Shown here in pieces: positions 11,252 to 21,881 of a stretch of 64,000 nt of DNA. The DNA is taken from NCBI GenBank assembly GCA_003116975.1, contig BGKB01000210.1:1-64000 (forward strand), given 5' to 3'. The stretch is from Aurantiochytrium sp. KH105 (Eukaryota; Sar; Bigyra; Thraustochytrida; Thraustochytriidae). The notes below the pieces were generated by a model that had not been told where the DNA came from, ran no database searches, and worked only from the letters and a program-made list of their open reading frames with translations. The number at the start of each line of letters is the position of its first letter. Position 1 is the first letter of the stretch. The position numbers and the translations under genes were made by a program.

Positions 11252-12355
11252 ATGCGACGCGTGGCGTCCAAGGCTAACAACCTCGCAAGACAAGCAGGCG
11301 CAGGCGCGAGGAGCAGCAGCAGCAGCAGCAGCAGCGCGAACGCGAACGCGAACTCCCCTGCCGCTGCAGCAGCAGCAGCAACGAGCGCGGCCAGCAAGAA
11401 ACAGCCCTCGCACGCACAAGCGGCCATGATCCGTCCGGGAGCCCACCCGACCACGATCGAGACCGGCGCCACGCGCAGCTACTCCCACAACGCGAGCGCG
11501 AGGGCCGGCGCGCAGGACAGCTCCCTGCCCCCCGTTAATGGACACCGCAACGTCTCGACAGACGCCAAGTCCGCCGCTGCAGCCAACGCCGCCAACGGGC
11601 CCAATCGCCGCAGGCGCCAGCCCCATGGACCCGGCGCAGCCACAGGCATCAACGCAAACGGCGTCGAGAAACCCTACACCAGCGCCAGACTCAACGCCGT
11701 GCGCAACAGCACCCTCTCCAGCCGACCGGCCATCCCGCCCCAGGCACCCCAGGACAAGGGAAAGCTCACGGTTGTCCTCGATGTCGACGAAACACTCATT
11801 CACAGCCGCCTCTCCGCCCACCAGGAGCAGTTCCGCCAGGCCGAAGAGCGAAAAGAGGCAACCGTAGCCGTCGAAGAGTTCACAATCACACTCGCCGACG
11901 GAGAAATCGTCCGCGTCAACAAGCGTCCCGGACTTGACAAGTTCCTCGCATACGCCTCGGAGCACTACGAGCTCTTTGCCTACACCGCAGGACTCGAAGA
12001 GTACGCCCGCCCTCTGCTCGACTGGCTCGACCCCAAGGGCACCATCTTCCGGGGAAGATTGTACCGCGACTCCTGCCTCTTCATGCGCGGATACTACCTC
12101 AAGGATCTCCAAAAGTTCGAGCGCCCGCTCTCGCGCGTGCTCCTCGTCGACAACAACGCCTTTTGCTTTTTGCCCCAGCTCTCCAATGGCGTACCCATCT
12201 CGAGCTGGTACGACGACCCCAACGACACTGCACTCAGTGTACTTGCCACCTTCCTCGAGCGCATTCGTGATGAGAAGGACGTCCGCCCATTCCTCCGCAA
12301 GAGCTTCAACCTCGAGACCCTCTTGCGCGAGCACCGTGAACAAATCGTTGGCTAA
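11252..12355 (+). CDS. FCP1/SCP-like (NIF domain) phosphatase
   Basis: Protein of 367 residues in the HAD superfamily of Ser/Thr phosphatases that includes the small CTD phosphatases and Dullard. Residues 1-165 are low in complexity (Ser, Ala, Asn runs) and probably disordered. The catalytic domain fills the rest: the nucleophile motif is DVDETLIHSR with D177 and D179, followed by the KRPGLDKFL segment, the YTAGLEEYA segment and a LLVDNNAFCF motif, all as expected for FCP1 homology domains. No BRCT domain is present, which argues against a full FCP1, and no transmembrane segment is seen, unlike Dullard. RNA polymerase II CTD or SMAD-type phosphoproteins are typical substrates; the substrate here is unknown. 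Confidence 0.85.
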   Translation: MRRVASKANNLARQAGAGARSSSSSSSSANANANSPAAAAAAATSAASKKQPSHAQAAMIRPGAHPTTIETGATRSYSHNASARAGAQDSSLPPVNGHRNVSTDAKSAAAANAANGPNRRRRQPHGPGAATGINANGVEKPYTSARLNAVRNSTLSSRPAIPPQAPQDKGKLTVVLDVDETLIHSRLSAHQEQFRQAEERKEATVAVEEFTITLADGEIVRVNKRPGLDKFLAYASEHYELFAYTAGLEEYARPLLDWLDPKGTIFRGRLYRDSCLFMRGYYLKDLQKFERPLSRVLLVDNNAFCFLPQLSNGVPISSWYDDPNDTALSVLATFLERIRDEKDVRPFLRKSFNLETLLREHREQIVG

Positions 12356-13481
12356 AACGACGTCGTCTCTATAGCGCGCGCAGCTCCGCCACCTCTTTTG
12401 CTCTCCCAGCTCCAGCCGTATGCGTTCGAAATGAACCGGTCGGGTCGGGAGGCCAAAGAGTGTCAACATCAAAAGAAAAACAACAGGGCTGCTGCCTGCG
12501 CAATGATGTTCAGGTCTTCTTCGAAAGACCCCTTTTCTGTATTTTAGAGGCCGCCCGAGCTTTCCACAATTCATGTACCAGTCTCGGCCCGCACCTAACT
12601 AACCATCATACATATTTTTTTGCTTACTTTTGTTTTTGGTTTGTTTGTTTTAGCCATGGTTGCTGTCTGCTCTGCGGCATTTGCCGACAAGAACAAAAGA
12701 GGACAGCAAGCCCCGCTGCCCTTGCAATGATGTTCCAGTCTTCTTCACAAGACGTCCGAGGTTTTTTTTTTGTTTTTGTTTTTCTTCAAAGTGGCTGCTT
12801 GAATTTTCCACAAGCCAGACTCAGCCTGTTTTTGCAAGCCCGCTGCCCTTGCAATGATGTTCCTGTCTTCTTCACAAGACGTCAGAGGTTTTCTGTTTTT
12901 TTGTTTTTTTCAAAGTGGCTGCTTGAATTTTCCACAAGCCAGACTCAGCCTGTATTTGCTTTCTTTACAATTTGCTTCACAACGCTGCCATATTTGTTTC
13001 GTTCATTGTTACGACAAATTCCTTCGATTTCTCCCCTTCAGTGGTCAACCATAACCTCCTCTCCCCCCCCCCCCAAAAAAAATTTAAGTAAGCTCGAATC
13101 TGGCTGGTATTCAGGCTGATTCGTGTCCCCAACGATCTGCAATCTGTCGCCTGGCTTGCACTCATAGAGATAAGTTGATCCATGTCCCCAACGGCGGAAA
13201 ACTTCTCCCATGATCTCTCTCCCTCTCTCTACTTGACCGCGGTCTGCGCAACCCAATATGGAAGCCAATCGCTGATGCAGACAGGAGGCTGCTACTTTTG
13301 CTATGGCTGTGGCTGTCGTAGAACGTAGAGTTGCCCTCCTCACACCCACGCACGCGCAAACACCGCATTGGAGCTGCTGTTGGTGCGACGGGTTCAGGAA
13401 CGCGCGTAAGGCACGAAGCCTTAGTCAAGACGCCCAGAAAGAAACGCGCAAGACGCCCTTTACATACACGCTTAGCGAAAA
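12356..13481. other. Intergenic region with tandem repeat
   Basis: 3' flank of the phosphatase gene and promoter of DPH2. It is pyrimidine-rich with long T runs. It contains the 128-bp tandem repeat listed separately. A partial third relative lies near 12490-12530 (an 'aatgatgttcaggtcttctt' block). No gene is recognised. Confidence 0.6.
12706..12960. repeat. 128-bp tandem repeat, two copies
   Basis: Copies begin at 12706 and 12834. Both contain, in order, 'gctgcccttgcaatgatgtt', 'cttcttcacaagacgt', a T-rich run and 'caaagtggctgcttgaattt', with few differences. The T run differs in length between copies. Confidence 0.9.
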
Positions 13482-15068
13482 ATGGCAATTGACGACAGTG
13501 GCGAGCGCGCTGTCACTCGCGAGCTCGACGCCGCACTCGATGAAGCTGCACTCGATGACGCGACGCGACTACTCGCGGCGGACTCCGAAGCTTTTGCTCA
13601 TGAACTGCGCGTCCAAGAGTCAGTAGACATTGTTCGCGACCACGGCTTCCGTCGCGTCGCGCTGCAAATTCCAGACGAACTCTTCCCCATCGCACTACGC
13701 CTCGCCCAAACTCTTCGCGACCGCATCAATGACCCAGAAGTACATCTCTTTGTGCTTGGAGATACCTCCTTTGGAAGCTGCTGTGTGGATGAGGTCGCCG
13801 CAGAACACAACACTGCCGACTTTGTCATTCATTTCGGCCACTCTTGTCTCTCCCGCACAAGCCGTCTCCCTGTCCAGCTCGTCTTTGGCGACAGGCCACT
13901 TGCTGTAGATCAGGTTGCCGCAGCAATTGCTACAGCCCTAGAGAACAACAAGGGCCAAGACGAGGCAACACCACTGCCTTCTCGCGTTGTCATCATTCGC
14001 GACGTTCGATATGAGCATGCTATCCCCGACCTCGCCAGCGCACTCACAAACGATCATGGCCTCGAAGCCGTTGTCCCTGTCGTTAACCAAGGATTTCAAC
14101 CCGTCGAGACCTTTGCGCCCAAGACAGCCGAAAACGAAGACCTTTCCCAGGACGAAAAGAAAGACGTTGTTGCCGTCGCCCTCGGTCAAGAGGTGCGCGA
14201 GTCCCGAGACTTTGTCGCCATTTACCTTGGCGCAAACGACGACCACTTTGCGCAAATCGCCCTCACGCTCGGCATTGAGCCCTGCAAATGTCTTCTCGCT
14301 TGCGATCCGGCCACTGGATTGTGCGCGCCCCCGACCCGAAGGGTTACCAATCTTATCGCCAAGCGTTTTCTCAAAGTGCAGCAAACGCGCGACGCGCCCA
14401 TGATTGGCTTGCTCGTTGGTACCATGGGTGTTCAAGGCTACGCCACCGTCATCCAAAGCCTTTCGCGTCTTGCGCAGAGCGCAGGGAAAAAAACCTATAC
14501 CTTTCTCATGGGCAAAATTAATCCCCAAAAGCTCGCAAACTTTGCCCACATTGACGCCTACGTCCTCGTCGCATGCCCTTTAAACAGTCTGCTTGATTCC
14601 AAAGACTTTTTCAAACCCGTCGTCACGCCCTTTGAGCTCGAAGTCGCTCTCAATGCGCGCTCTTGGTCCACACGCTTCGAGCTCGCCTTTTCCAACCTCG
14701 CATCCATTCAGCCTTCTTCCACAGACCAAGACGCTGCACAGCATGAAGCAGAAAATGACGATGATGCGGACGCACCGCACTTCTCGCTTGCCACAGGAAG
14801 TTTTGTTCGCGCCGCCGTCGCTCAGCCTCTTCCCGCCCACGCTGCAGCCCCAGCCGCTGCATCAGCTCCCGACGCTCTCGTAGAACACGGCAACGACCGG
14901 CACATTACCATCCGCTACGCAAGCCCCGCAGCCGATGCGCTCGCAAGTCAGACGTTCCGTGGACTTGATCCCGCCAAAGGTGACAAGGCCCCACAAGCGG
15001 CGCAAAAAGGGCAATCCGGAACGGCTTCTGGACTTCATGCGCTCGACGATCCGCACAAAAAGGTTTGA
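13482..15068 (+). CDS. DPH2: Diphthamide biosynthesis protein 2
   Basis: Protein of 528 residues. DPH2 partners DPH1 in the radical reaction that moves the 3-amino-3-carboxypropyl group of S-adenosylmethionine to a histidine of elongation factor 2, the first step of diphthamide synthesis in the cytosol. Family signature blocks are present: ALQIPDELFPIA, LGDTSFGSCCVDEVAAEH and FIHFGHSCLS-like sequence in the first domain, then a QGYATVIQSL block, and a late LVACPLNSL block. The LGDTxxGSCCVD form favours DPH2 over DPH1. The C-terminal ~110 residues are Ala/Asp-rich and probably disordered. The start ATG has a good context (aaaATGG). It converges on RPA43 with 363 bases between the stop codons. 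Confidence 0.9.
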   Translation: MAIDDSGERAVTRELDAALDEAALDDATRLLAADSEAFAHELRVQESVDIVRDHGFRRVALQIPDELFPIALRLAQTLRDRINDPEVHLFVLGDTSFGSCCVDEVAAEHNTADFVIHFGHSCLSRTSRLPVQLVFGDRPLAVDQVAAAIATALENNKGQDEATPLPSRVVIIRDVRYEHAIPDLASALTNDHGLEAVVPVVNQGFQPVETFAPKTAENEDLSQDEKKDVVAVALGQEVRESRDFVAIYLGANDDHFAQIALTLGIEPCKCLLACDPATGLCAPPTRRVTNLIAKRFLKVQQTRDAPMIGLLVGTMGVQGYATVIQSLSRLAQSAGKKTYTFLMGKINPQKLANFAHIDAYVLVACPLNSLLDSKDFFKPVVTPFELEVALNARSWSTRFELAFSNLASIQPSSTDQDAAQHEAENDDDADAPHFSLATGSFVRAAVAQPLPAHAAAPAAASAPDALVEHGNDRHITIRYASPAADALASQTFRGLDPAKGDKAPQAAQKGQSGTASGLHALDDPHKKV

Positions 15069-15431
15069 TTGATCCTGTCAGTCAAACATCGTAAATATTT
15101 GAGTCCAGTCCAGCACACAACACAACAACGAGACAAAAAGTAGACAAGTAAAAAAGTGAGCACAACATGTTCGTTAATAGTCACAGATCTTTCTCTTCTT
15201 CAGCACCGATGTTTGTTGTCCGTTTCCCTTTTGAGCGGGGACAGAGTTTAGCATTTTTGGCGTTGGACGCAACAAATTTGGCACGGCATAATTCTTCATA
15301 CGAATAACCAGGAGAAACGAGTAAGAACATCAGAGGTATTGTGAATAATTTACAGGAGGTGTGTGGGGGGGGGGCTATTGACACGGGGTATTACAGAAAA
15401 AAGCAAATCAGCGAAAAGGGATCTCTTCCAT
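15069..15431. other. Convergent 3' flanks of DPH2 and RPA43
   Basis: Holds both 3' untranslated regions. A G homopolymer lies near 15365-15373. Nothing else is recognised. Confidence 0.6.
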
Positions 15432-16214
15432 TCAGTGCTTCTCCTTTTTTGCCTTCTTTTCCTTCTTGGCCTTCTTTTCTTTCTTGGCCTTCTTCTCTTT
15501 CTTGACTTTCTTTTCCTTCTTGACCTTCTTCGTTGAAGGCTCGGCCTCGTCCGCATCCGCGTCCGCAAAACGAGAGGCCAAATCACTCTCGCGGACAGGG
15601 CCCAAGTCGGCATCTGCCATGGTACCTTCAATGAACCAGTCCGTCGGACTCGTTGTATCGACAGCATGCACTCGAAACGAGACACTTACGTCCGGAGCAA
15701 GAATATCCTCACTGTCTGACGAAGATACATAGTTGCCTGTCGCGCCCGAGAACTGATACTTGGACTGCAGCCGCTCTCGGATAATCGACACAGGAAAGGC
15801 GCCAAACACAAGCAAGCCAATGTGTCCGGCCGACACTTGATTGATCCGGCCAGTCAAGCGAGACCCCTTTGAAGCCATGAACAGCAGTGCACGGTACTTG
15901 ATACGATACCGAATCTCAGGACAGTCCTCGAAGACCGCTCCATGACTGCCTTCCACGCGGAGGCTCGAATAGGAAAGCATCACGCCACCAAAACGAGCGT
16001 CATACTTGAGAAGTCGGTCGTTCAAAAGCTCAGTCGCACCCAGATGCGCGCGACCCAAATAGGCCGGCGGCAAGCTCACAGTCGACTCAAGCTTGGCGAT
16101 ACGAAAGGGTGAATCGGTTGCGGGCACGCTGCTCACAGAATCGGAACGTGCGCGCTTCCGCCCTGCAGTCGCAGGCCCGGAAGAAATCACATCTGCTACA
16201 GCACTAGAGAGCAT
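15432..16214 (-). CDS. RPA43: RNA polymerase I subunit RPA43
   Basis: Protein of 260 residues. RPA43 forms the stalk of RNA polymerase I and helps recruit the initiation factor Rrn3. The N-terminal RPB7-like part shows SLPPAYLGR and a GVMLSYSSLRV block; the OB-fold part shows LTGRINQVSAGHIGLLVFGAFPVSI, closely resembling fungal and animal RPA43. Residues ~195-235 are acidic. The last ~30 residues are five to six tandem KKEKK/KKEKKA units, a strongly basic tail typical of nucleolar proteins. Length agrees with the family (yeast and animal proteins are about 330). The start ATG is supported by the adjacent promoter and no earlier conserved sequence. Confidence 0.88.
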   Translation of the reverse strand: MLSSAVADVISSGPATAGRKRARSDSVSSVPATDSPFRIAKLESTVSLPPAYLGRAHLGATELLNDRLLKYDARFGGVMLSYSSLRVEGSHGAVFEDCPEIRYRIKYRALLFMASKGSRLTGRINQVSAGHIGLLVFGAFPVSIIRERLQSKYQFSGATGNYVSSSDSEDILAPDVSVSFRVHAVDTTSPTDWFIEGTMADADLGPVRESDLASRFADADADEAEPSTKKVKKEKKVKKEKKAKKEKKAKKEKKAKKEKH

Positions 16215-18128
16215 CTGTGCATTATGTTATAAACGTTGTCAGTCAATCCCATTTCTTCTTTTGAAACATAACGAACACAAACGTCGAGCGGAAAAAACTA
16301 TCTCTCTCTCACGCACTCTCTCCCTCTTGCCTCTCGCTTCCTCGCACCGTGCACACGCAGGTAGATCGGCTGTCAGGGGTCATAGGACCGCGTCGCTACC
16401 GGCAGACGTGAGCCTGCCAGCGACACGGCCAGACAATATGGACGCATCCTCATTCCTGTGGCCCAATTTTGACGCTGTGCACATCGATGGGTAGGGTTCG
16501 AGAGGCACAGATAACACGGTTGGGCGGCCCTTGCTCTTGCTCCTCTCTCTTTCTCTCTCTTTCTTTTGCGCGTGCCATGTTGTGCACTTGCATCATCACG
16601 GTCAGCCCATGATCTATATCTTTCGGAATCGACAGGTCGTCAGCGAGACGTAGGATAATTGTCACGCGGACGGTTTATGACTCCGGACTTCGATCTTAGC
16701 TGAAAGACGACATAATCGATGGCCATCGTCCGCGCATCGTCCTGTTTGACAAAAGCCAAACAAGCCGTACCGCGAACCGCGCACAGACCAGTTCATCAGC
16801 TGTCCACCACTTTCTGCTTCTCTTGCCCCTCCATGCATGCTCTTGCAATCTCTCTATCCATCATACAAATGCCTCGAAGTATTCTCAATGGTCGTGAACG
16901 GAAGGCATAACGCTCCCCGCCCACGTTCAATCTCGTCATCTATTTTTTGTAATCAGCTGGACAGCGCGATGTTTTCGCTCGCTTCATTCGCTGCTGCATG
17001 GCCTGCCCTTTCTTTGCAAACACGTCTCGCGCGTCTGCTCACCCGAACAGAACGTTGCCTATCACGTCCATCCTCGTCCAAGTCCTGCCGCCAACCAATT
17101 TTTTCCCTCGCCATCCAGCCCCAGCCAACCAAACAGCCAGTCGGAAAAGCTTTCGACGTTGGTGCACAGCGGCGACGATAGCCGCCATACTCTATTCGAC
17201 TCTTCTGAGCAACGGAGCGGCCAAGCCAGCTCTCGCGCGCTCCTCGCGTCCGCGCTCACAAAGAAGTCCTCCGCGCCTCTGGAGCTACGCCTCTTGGCGC
17301 GCGTTCACAAACACCTACCGTCATGCTCCCTGCCTCGAATCAGGATTTGCTGGTTGCCTCCAGCTTTGCCGGCCGCCTCGCCTGCCTCGCGACCAACAAA
17401 ACCTCACAACCAACAAATCCGCGCGACCTCCAACTTGCGCTTTTGCGTGCCCTCCTCGCCATTGATCTTCTGCGCCCTGCTCTCGGCCACCCATCTCTTT
17501 TGAGTCCCTTTGTAAGTTGCGCGCCCTCCCATTTAGGTCTCTTTTCAATTTAGAACCCTTGGGCGGAACACTTGCAGATCCAACATGGAACCAAGTTGCT
17601 CCTTAATCTTTCCTCGTGTGCACCTGCTGTAGAACGCACGGAATAAGGTGGAACGGGTCACGAGAAGAGCAAAAAGCTTGACAAAGCGAGAGCTCGGCGA
17701 GAGCGTACGAGCGAGCGAGCGAGCAAACGAGCAAGCAGGTTGGCAGCAGGCAGGCAGGCAGGCAGGCCGGCAAGCAGGCCTGCAGGAGCGGCGCGACTCG
17801 TAGACTCCTTGGCGTATCTCTGTTCTGCCGCGTCTGCTCGTTTCGCAACTCTGATCGCCCCGGAAGGGCCTTTCCATCCAGAGCGAGCGGGGCCTAACCA
17901 TCGGCAGCGGCGTCGTGACGTCCTGACTGACAGCTGTATCAGAGGTCGACATTGCGCACGTTCAGGCGTGTTGACCACAAGGGCGTTGAAGCTTCGGCAT
18001 GAAAAGGACGCGGGTACGTTCCACGTTAGGAAGGACTTGCTCTCCGAAACCCGATTGGCACCAAACCTGAGTTTCTCACAACGACGAACCCATCGCAGCG
18101 CCAAGCATCGACTTCGTCAAACGACAAC
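16215..18128. other. 1.9-kb divergent spacer between RPA43 and NSE3
   Basis: Two outward promoters. The short open frames overlap on both strands and match no family. Repeats of GCGA type (17709-17724) and GGCA type (17743-17766) are present, followed by a purine/pyrimidine-mixed segment up to the NSE3 ATG. Confidence 0.5.
17709..17766. repeat. Adjacent GCGA and GGCA tetranucleotide runs
   Basis: Four perfect GCGA units followed within 20 bases by about six GGCA units. Confidence 0.8.
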
Positions 18129-19121
18129 ATGGGTCGTCGAGTTCGCGCGTCACGTCGAACAAAGGACGTCGACCACGCCGAGGACCATGAGGAAGACGAA
18201 GAAGAAGAGCATCAAGAAGATGATGAGAACGAGGGCAGTGAGGGCGACGATGATGAGAACGACGAGGACGAGGACGAGGAGCTCGGCAGAGGCCAAAAGC
18301 GAAAGGCACTCGGCCTCGGTGATTGGGACGGCGGCGAATGGGAGGTGGAGGCCATCGTCAAGGGTGCTGCTGCGAAACAGCAAAAAATCCTCCGCGAGAC
18401 GGTCCCAGATACGGTCCCGGATAAAATCAAGGGACTCGAGGACGCAGACAGCCGAAAACTCATCAGCGAAGTCATGCGCTATATCCTCTTTAGGAATCTA
18501 GCGCGCAAGCAATGCCGGACGTCCCACATCATCGAACACGTCATCACGCCCAGCAACATCAAGGTCACTGCCAACCAGCGCAAAACCCTCCTCGCCATCA
18601 TCCAGCATCGCTTCGCCGACGTGTTTGGTTACCATCTCGTGAGTACATCGGACGCGCCAGCGGAAAAAATCCAAGATGAAAACTGGATGCTTCTCAGCCT
18701 CAACGAGTCGCCTGAATTGCGAGAGGACAAAGGTAAAGAAAATGAAGCCAACACCGTTCGCGGCATGGCCATGGTCATCCTTTCGCTCATCATGCTCAAC
18801 GATGGGGCCATCTCCGAAAAGAAGCTCACACAAGAGCTTGGTAAGCTCGGAGTTCCGGCAACATCGGAAAAGTCTGGGAAAAGCAAACTCGTCTTTCCCG
18901 ATGTAGCCAAGGCCACGAAGCAGGTCCGAGATCTCGGCTTCATTTCCAGAAGAAAATCTGATCGCGTCAACGATGACAACAGCACTATTTTCGAATACGT
19001 TTTTGGGCCCAACGCAAAGCTGGAAATCGGCCTGCCCAATATCATTCGCTTCATGGAGTCTATGACCAACACCAAACTCAAGCAAAAGGATGTGGATAGG
19101 TTCCTTAAACCTGAAACCTGA
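18129..19121 (+). CDS. NSE3: NSE3/MAGE-family subunit of the SMC5-SMC6 complex
   Basis: Protein of 330 residues. NSE3 pairs with NSE1 and NSE4 and bridges the SMC5-SMC6 heads in DNA repair. Residues ~15-55 are a strongly acidic run. The MAGE homology domain follows: an alpha-helical first half (LISEVMRYILFRNLARKQ, then HRFADVFGYHLV), the MAGE hallmark MAMVILSLIMLNDGAISEKKL, and a second winged-helix half ending with FEYVFGPNAKLEIG and IIRFMESM. Single-copy MAGE genes outside mammals act as NSE3, so that role is assigned. Length is close to fungal and protist NSE3. The acidic N-terminus is unusual in length but not unique. Confidence 0.85.
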   Translation: MGRRVRASRRTKDVDHAEDHEEDEEEEHQEDDENEGSEGDDDENDEDEDEELGRGQKRKALGLGDWDGGEWEVEAIVKGAAAKQQKILRETVPDTVPDKIKGLEDADSRKLISEVMRYILFRNLARKQCRTSHIIEHVITPSNIKVTANQRKTLLAIIQHRFADVFGYHLVSTSDAPAEKIQDENWMLLSLNESPELREDKGKENEANTVRGMAMVILSLIMLNDGAISEKKLTQELGKLGVPATSEKSGKSKLVFPDVAKATKQVRDLGFISRRKSDRVNDDNSTIFEYVFGPNAKLEIGLPNIIRFMESMTNTKLKQKDVDRFLKPET

Positions 19122-19455
19122 CTCTGCTCGTTGACAACAGAAATGGGTTTCGCTCACGTAGCGAAGAAACGTATCGTTTGTGAGCGACCAACAGACTGGC
19201 GTATCTGCGCAGCTTTTCCGATCTCTACAACTGTCCACACCAACATTAATCTCATTTTTTTTTACCTTGGGCCTATTTGCTTTGCTGCTCACGAAAAAAA
19301 AAAAAAAAAAAGACACTCAAAAGGAAATAAACAAAGGAAACAAAAATTCTAACATGATTGACAAACGATCTCCAGGCATCCTAACTATTTACCATCATCC
19401 AACACCCAGCTGGCGGATCCATATCCATACTTATCTCCCCGCCTTTTAGTATACA
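19122..19455. other. Convergent 3' flanks of NSE3 and the USP gene
   Basis: Contains an A run of about 18 at 19298-19315 and a T run near 19255. No gene is seen. Confidence 0.6.
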
Positions 19456-21150
19456 TTATGCTCTTGTCGAGTCTTCGAACGAGGCATCTGTTGTGCAGGC
19501 ACCGCTCGAACTCGCTGCAGCATCGCCTACGATCGTCTCGAGCTCGTTCGCAGGGAGCTTGTGCGGCCAATTGGAAGGGTTGCTCACAGACTGCCGCCGG
19601 TAACCAACGTCCGCCATCGCTCTACGCTGGAAAAACAAGAGATATGCGTTGCGATCCTGCACGTTGGACTCACTCGCCGTTGACCGTCTCGCATCGTCAA
19701 AGAGAGTCCACTGGTGCGCCGACCGTCCGCGCACAATGGCATTATAGTGCCCGCTCCCAGCACCCCCCATGTGGCGGGAAACTGCGTACAGGTCGTACGT
19801 AGGATGATCGCGTTGTGCTGCAAAGGTTTGACCTTCGAGATCCCAATTTTGCAGAGGAAACCGCACGAGCGTGTTGAGTTTTTGCGTGCGAATACCCAGG
19901 CGACTGTACTTGAACCGCTTCAAGTGAATAATCAACACGGGCGGAAGCTTCCACAAATCGAACTTCTTCACTGCGTCGACGTGCTTTTTACATTTGCTGC
20001 AAAACCATTGCTCGTCACCCGTCAGCTCCTCGGGTTCGAGGAAGGCCTCGAGCAGAGCGTCCAAGTCCACCTCCGCTGCGTCGCCACCGGTCTTCTCCGC
20101 CGATGTCGCTGCCGCCGACACTGGTAAAGAGAGATACATGAATGGATCGAATTTGACCGATACGAATCCACACGTCTGGCACGTCAGGGTCGACTTGAGC
20201 TGGCCTTGCATGATGTCCACAATAATGCTACGATTCCGCAAAAGATGTAACTTCCACTGCTCGGCAGCAACAACTTCATCGGGCCGGCCGTTTGCGTCCG
20301 GGATCTCATTGTACGGTTTTTTCGAGACGCGATTCAGGTCCTCGTGCAAGCCATCCAGGAGATAAGACATGAATTCTTGGCAATCGTGCTGTCTCGTGCC
20401 CGAGAACTGGGGCGCAAAGCGGCTTACCGTGTTCTTAAAGGCGCGAGGGTTGATGGCCTGCTTGTTGGACGATTCGGCGAATAGGTCGCTCAGCAACGCC
20501 GCGAACGCCTCGGCAAGCTTGCCTCCCGTGCCATTCGGGTTCTCTCGGTGCACGTCCTTTTGCCACAAGAGCGTTCCCACAAAAAAGTCCGTCAGCGGAG
20601 CCGTGTGTGAAAGGCATTGCAGCGCTGCGTTCATGAAGCACGTGTTGCCCAAATTCCGTAGGCCCGCTCCAAGTTCGTTTCCAGGCGTCCACAGGCTTTC
20701 TTTGCGCAGACGAATGAACTCTTTGGTCAGCCCTGGCTGAAATTGGTTTTCCCAAGACGACGACCGGTGCCTGAGGGTCGGTGCCAGATTCTTGGAGGAC
20801 GAGGCCTCCCCGCCATTCTTCTTTTTCTCCTCCTTCTCCTCCTCCTCCTCCTCCTCCTCTGCGCCCTCGCCCTGGCCCTCGGCCTCGTCCAAGCCGGCCT
20901 CGAAGGTGCGGTACCGCCGCTTCTCGCCCGCGCGTCGAGGCTCTCCTCTGCGGAATCTCGCCGCCGCTTGCGCCACCGCGCGGTGCCTGCGAGCGAGCTC
21001 CTTCTCCTCCCGGGCCTCCCGCCGCGCCTCGAGCTCCTCGGGCTCCAGGTCCTTCTCCTCGTCGTCGTCGCCGTCCGCCGAGGTCTGCGAGGGCGCGCGC
21101 AGCAGCGTCGACATCGGCCGCGACGCCAGCGCCGACGAGACCACGCCCAT
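19456..21150 (-). CDS. Ubiquitin-specific protease, probably N-myristoylated
   Basis: Cysteine deubiquitinase of 564 residues from the ATG at 21150. The frame is open another 171 codons upstream, but that part is Arg-rich and non-conserved, whereas this ATG gives MGVVSSA, a good N-myristoylation signal (Gly2, Ser6). Residues 85-125 are Glu/Lys-rich. The USP domain runs from ~163 to 510: Cys box GLRNLGNTCFMN with C171, QHDCQEFMSYLL at 254-265, CXXC pairs at 324/327 and 384/387 for zinc, His box GSGHYNAIV with H468, and D485/D486 as third catalytic residue. The catalytic core is compact with no UBL insertion. Closest style is USP4/15 or fungal Ubp, but orthology is uncertain. Confidence 0.88.
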   Translation of the reverse strand: MGVVSSALASRPMSTLLRAPSQTSADGDDDEEKDLEPEELEARREAREEKELARRHRAVAQAAARFRRGEPRRAGEKRRYRTFEAGLDEAEGQGEGAEEEEEEEEKEEKKKNGGEASSSKNLAPTLRHRSSSWENQFQPGLTKEFIRLRKESLWTPGNELGAGLRNLGNTCFMNAALQCLSHTAPLTDFFVGTLLWQKDVHRENPNGTGGKLAEAFAALLSDLFAESSNKQAINPRAFKNTVSRFAPQFSGTRQHDCQEFMSYLLDGLHEDLNRVSKKPYNEIPDANGRPDEVVAAEQWKLHLLRNRSIIVDIMQGQLKSTLTCQTCGFVSVKFDPFMYLSLPVSAAATSAEKTGGDAAEVDLDALLEAFLEPEELTGDEQWFCSKCKKHVDAVKKFDLWKLPPVLIIHLKRFKYSRLGIRTQKLNTLVRFPLQNWDLEGQTFAAQRDHPTYDLYAVSRHMGGAGSGHYNAIVRGRSAHQWTLFDDARRSTASESNVQDRNAYLLFFQRRAMADVGYRRQSVSNPSNWPHKLPANELETIVGDAAASSSGACTTDASFEDSTRA

Positions 21151-21881
21151 CTCCGCGCGCGGGTCCGCCGCGAGCCCTCCCTCCTCCCTGCGCGCGGCGA
21201 GCGAGCGTCCTCGGCCGCGACTCGAATCGCGCGCGCTCGCGCGAGGTCGCGGGAATGGACTTTGCTTTCTCGCCCGCCTCGTCCACCTCGACCAGGTGCC
21301 GGGGAGGCAGGACTTGGTACAGAACGCAAAGCGCTCTGCTCTGCAGTGCGGGTCACTCACGGTCGCTGCGCGAGGACTCAGACTCGGACGCGAGCGCCCG
21401 CGGCGTCTTCGCGGAGCGGGGGACTCGTGCGAGCGAGCACGAAGCGACTCGGGTGCGGAGCTCCGGCGAGTGCAAGCGGGAGCAGCAACTCCGTCTGCTG
21501 CCGGTCGCCAGAATGGATGCCGCCGCATCTTGGACGGGAACGCGAACGTAAGGACATGTGACACTGTGAATGAATGTTGGTTGTGCAAACTTTGACATGT
21601 GAATGCGTGCATGCACAACTGGCGGGAAACATGCACACACACACCCACATGGCCGGACTTCAAGTTTCGGCTGCAGCGCGCAAGTCGGGAATGGGCCCGC
21701 GCTCAGTGGCCGAAAGCCGCGGGACTTGAGTGGACCTCGGCCGCGGTCGCGCGCAGTTCTTGCTTGCTTGCTTTTATCGGCCTGGGAGTGAGCAGTGGTC
21801 GCGGCGCTGCGGCAGCAGAGCGCAAGGCGAGCTTGCGAGCTCGGAGTGGAGGAGATGCGCGCGGTCGAGGCCGCGAAGACC
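21151..21881. other. Divergent promoter region, USP / BMT2
   Basis: Shared 5' region of two outward genes. Open frames extend into it on both strands but start without conserved sequence. An AT-rich, purine-mixed stretch around 21545-21640 may hold core promoters. Nothing else is recognised. Confidence 0.5.

Noticed and set aside
11072-12574. 500-codon minus-strand open frame
   Set aside because: Antisense shadow of the phosphatase gene; the plus strand carries all catalytic motifs.
12706-12960. CRISPR-like array
   Set aside because: Only two long repeats without spacers; the genome is eukaryotic.
16489-16504. GGGTTCGAGAGGC resembling a tRNA B box
   Set aside because: Flanks do not fold into a cloverleaf; no A box at the right distance.
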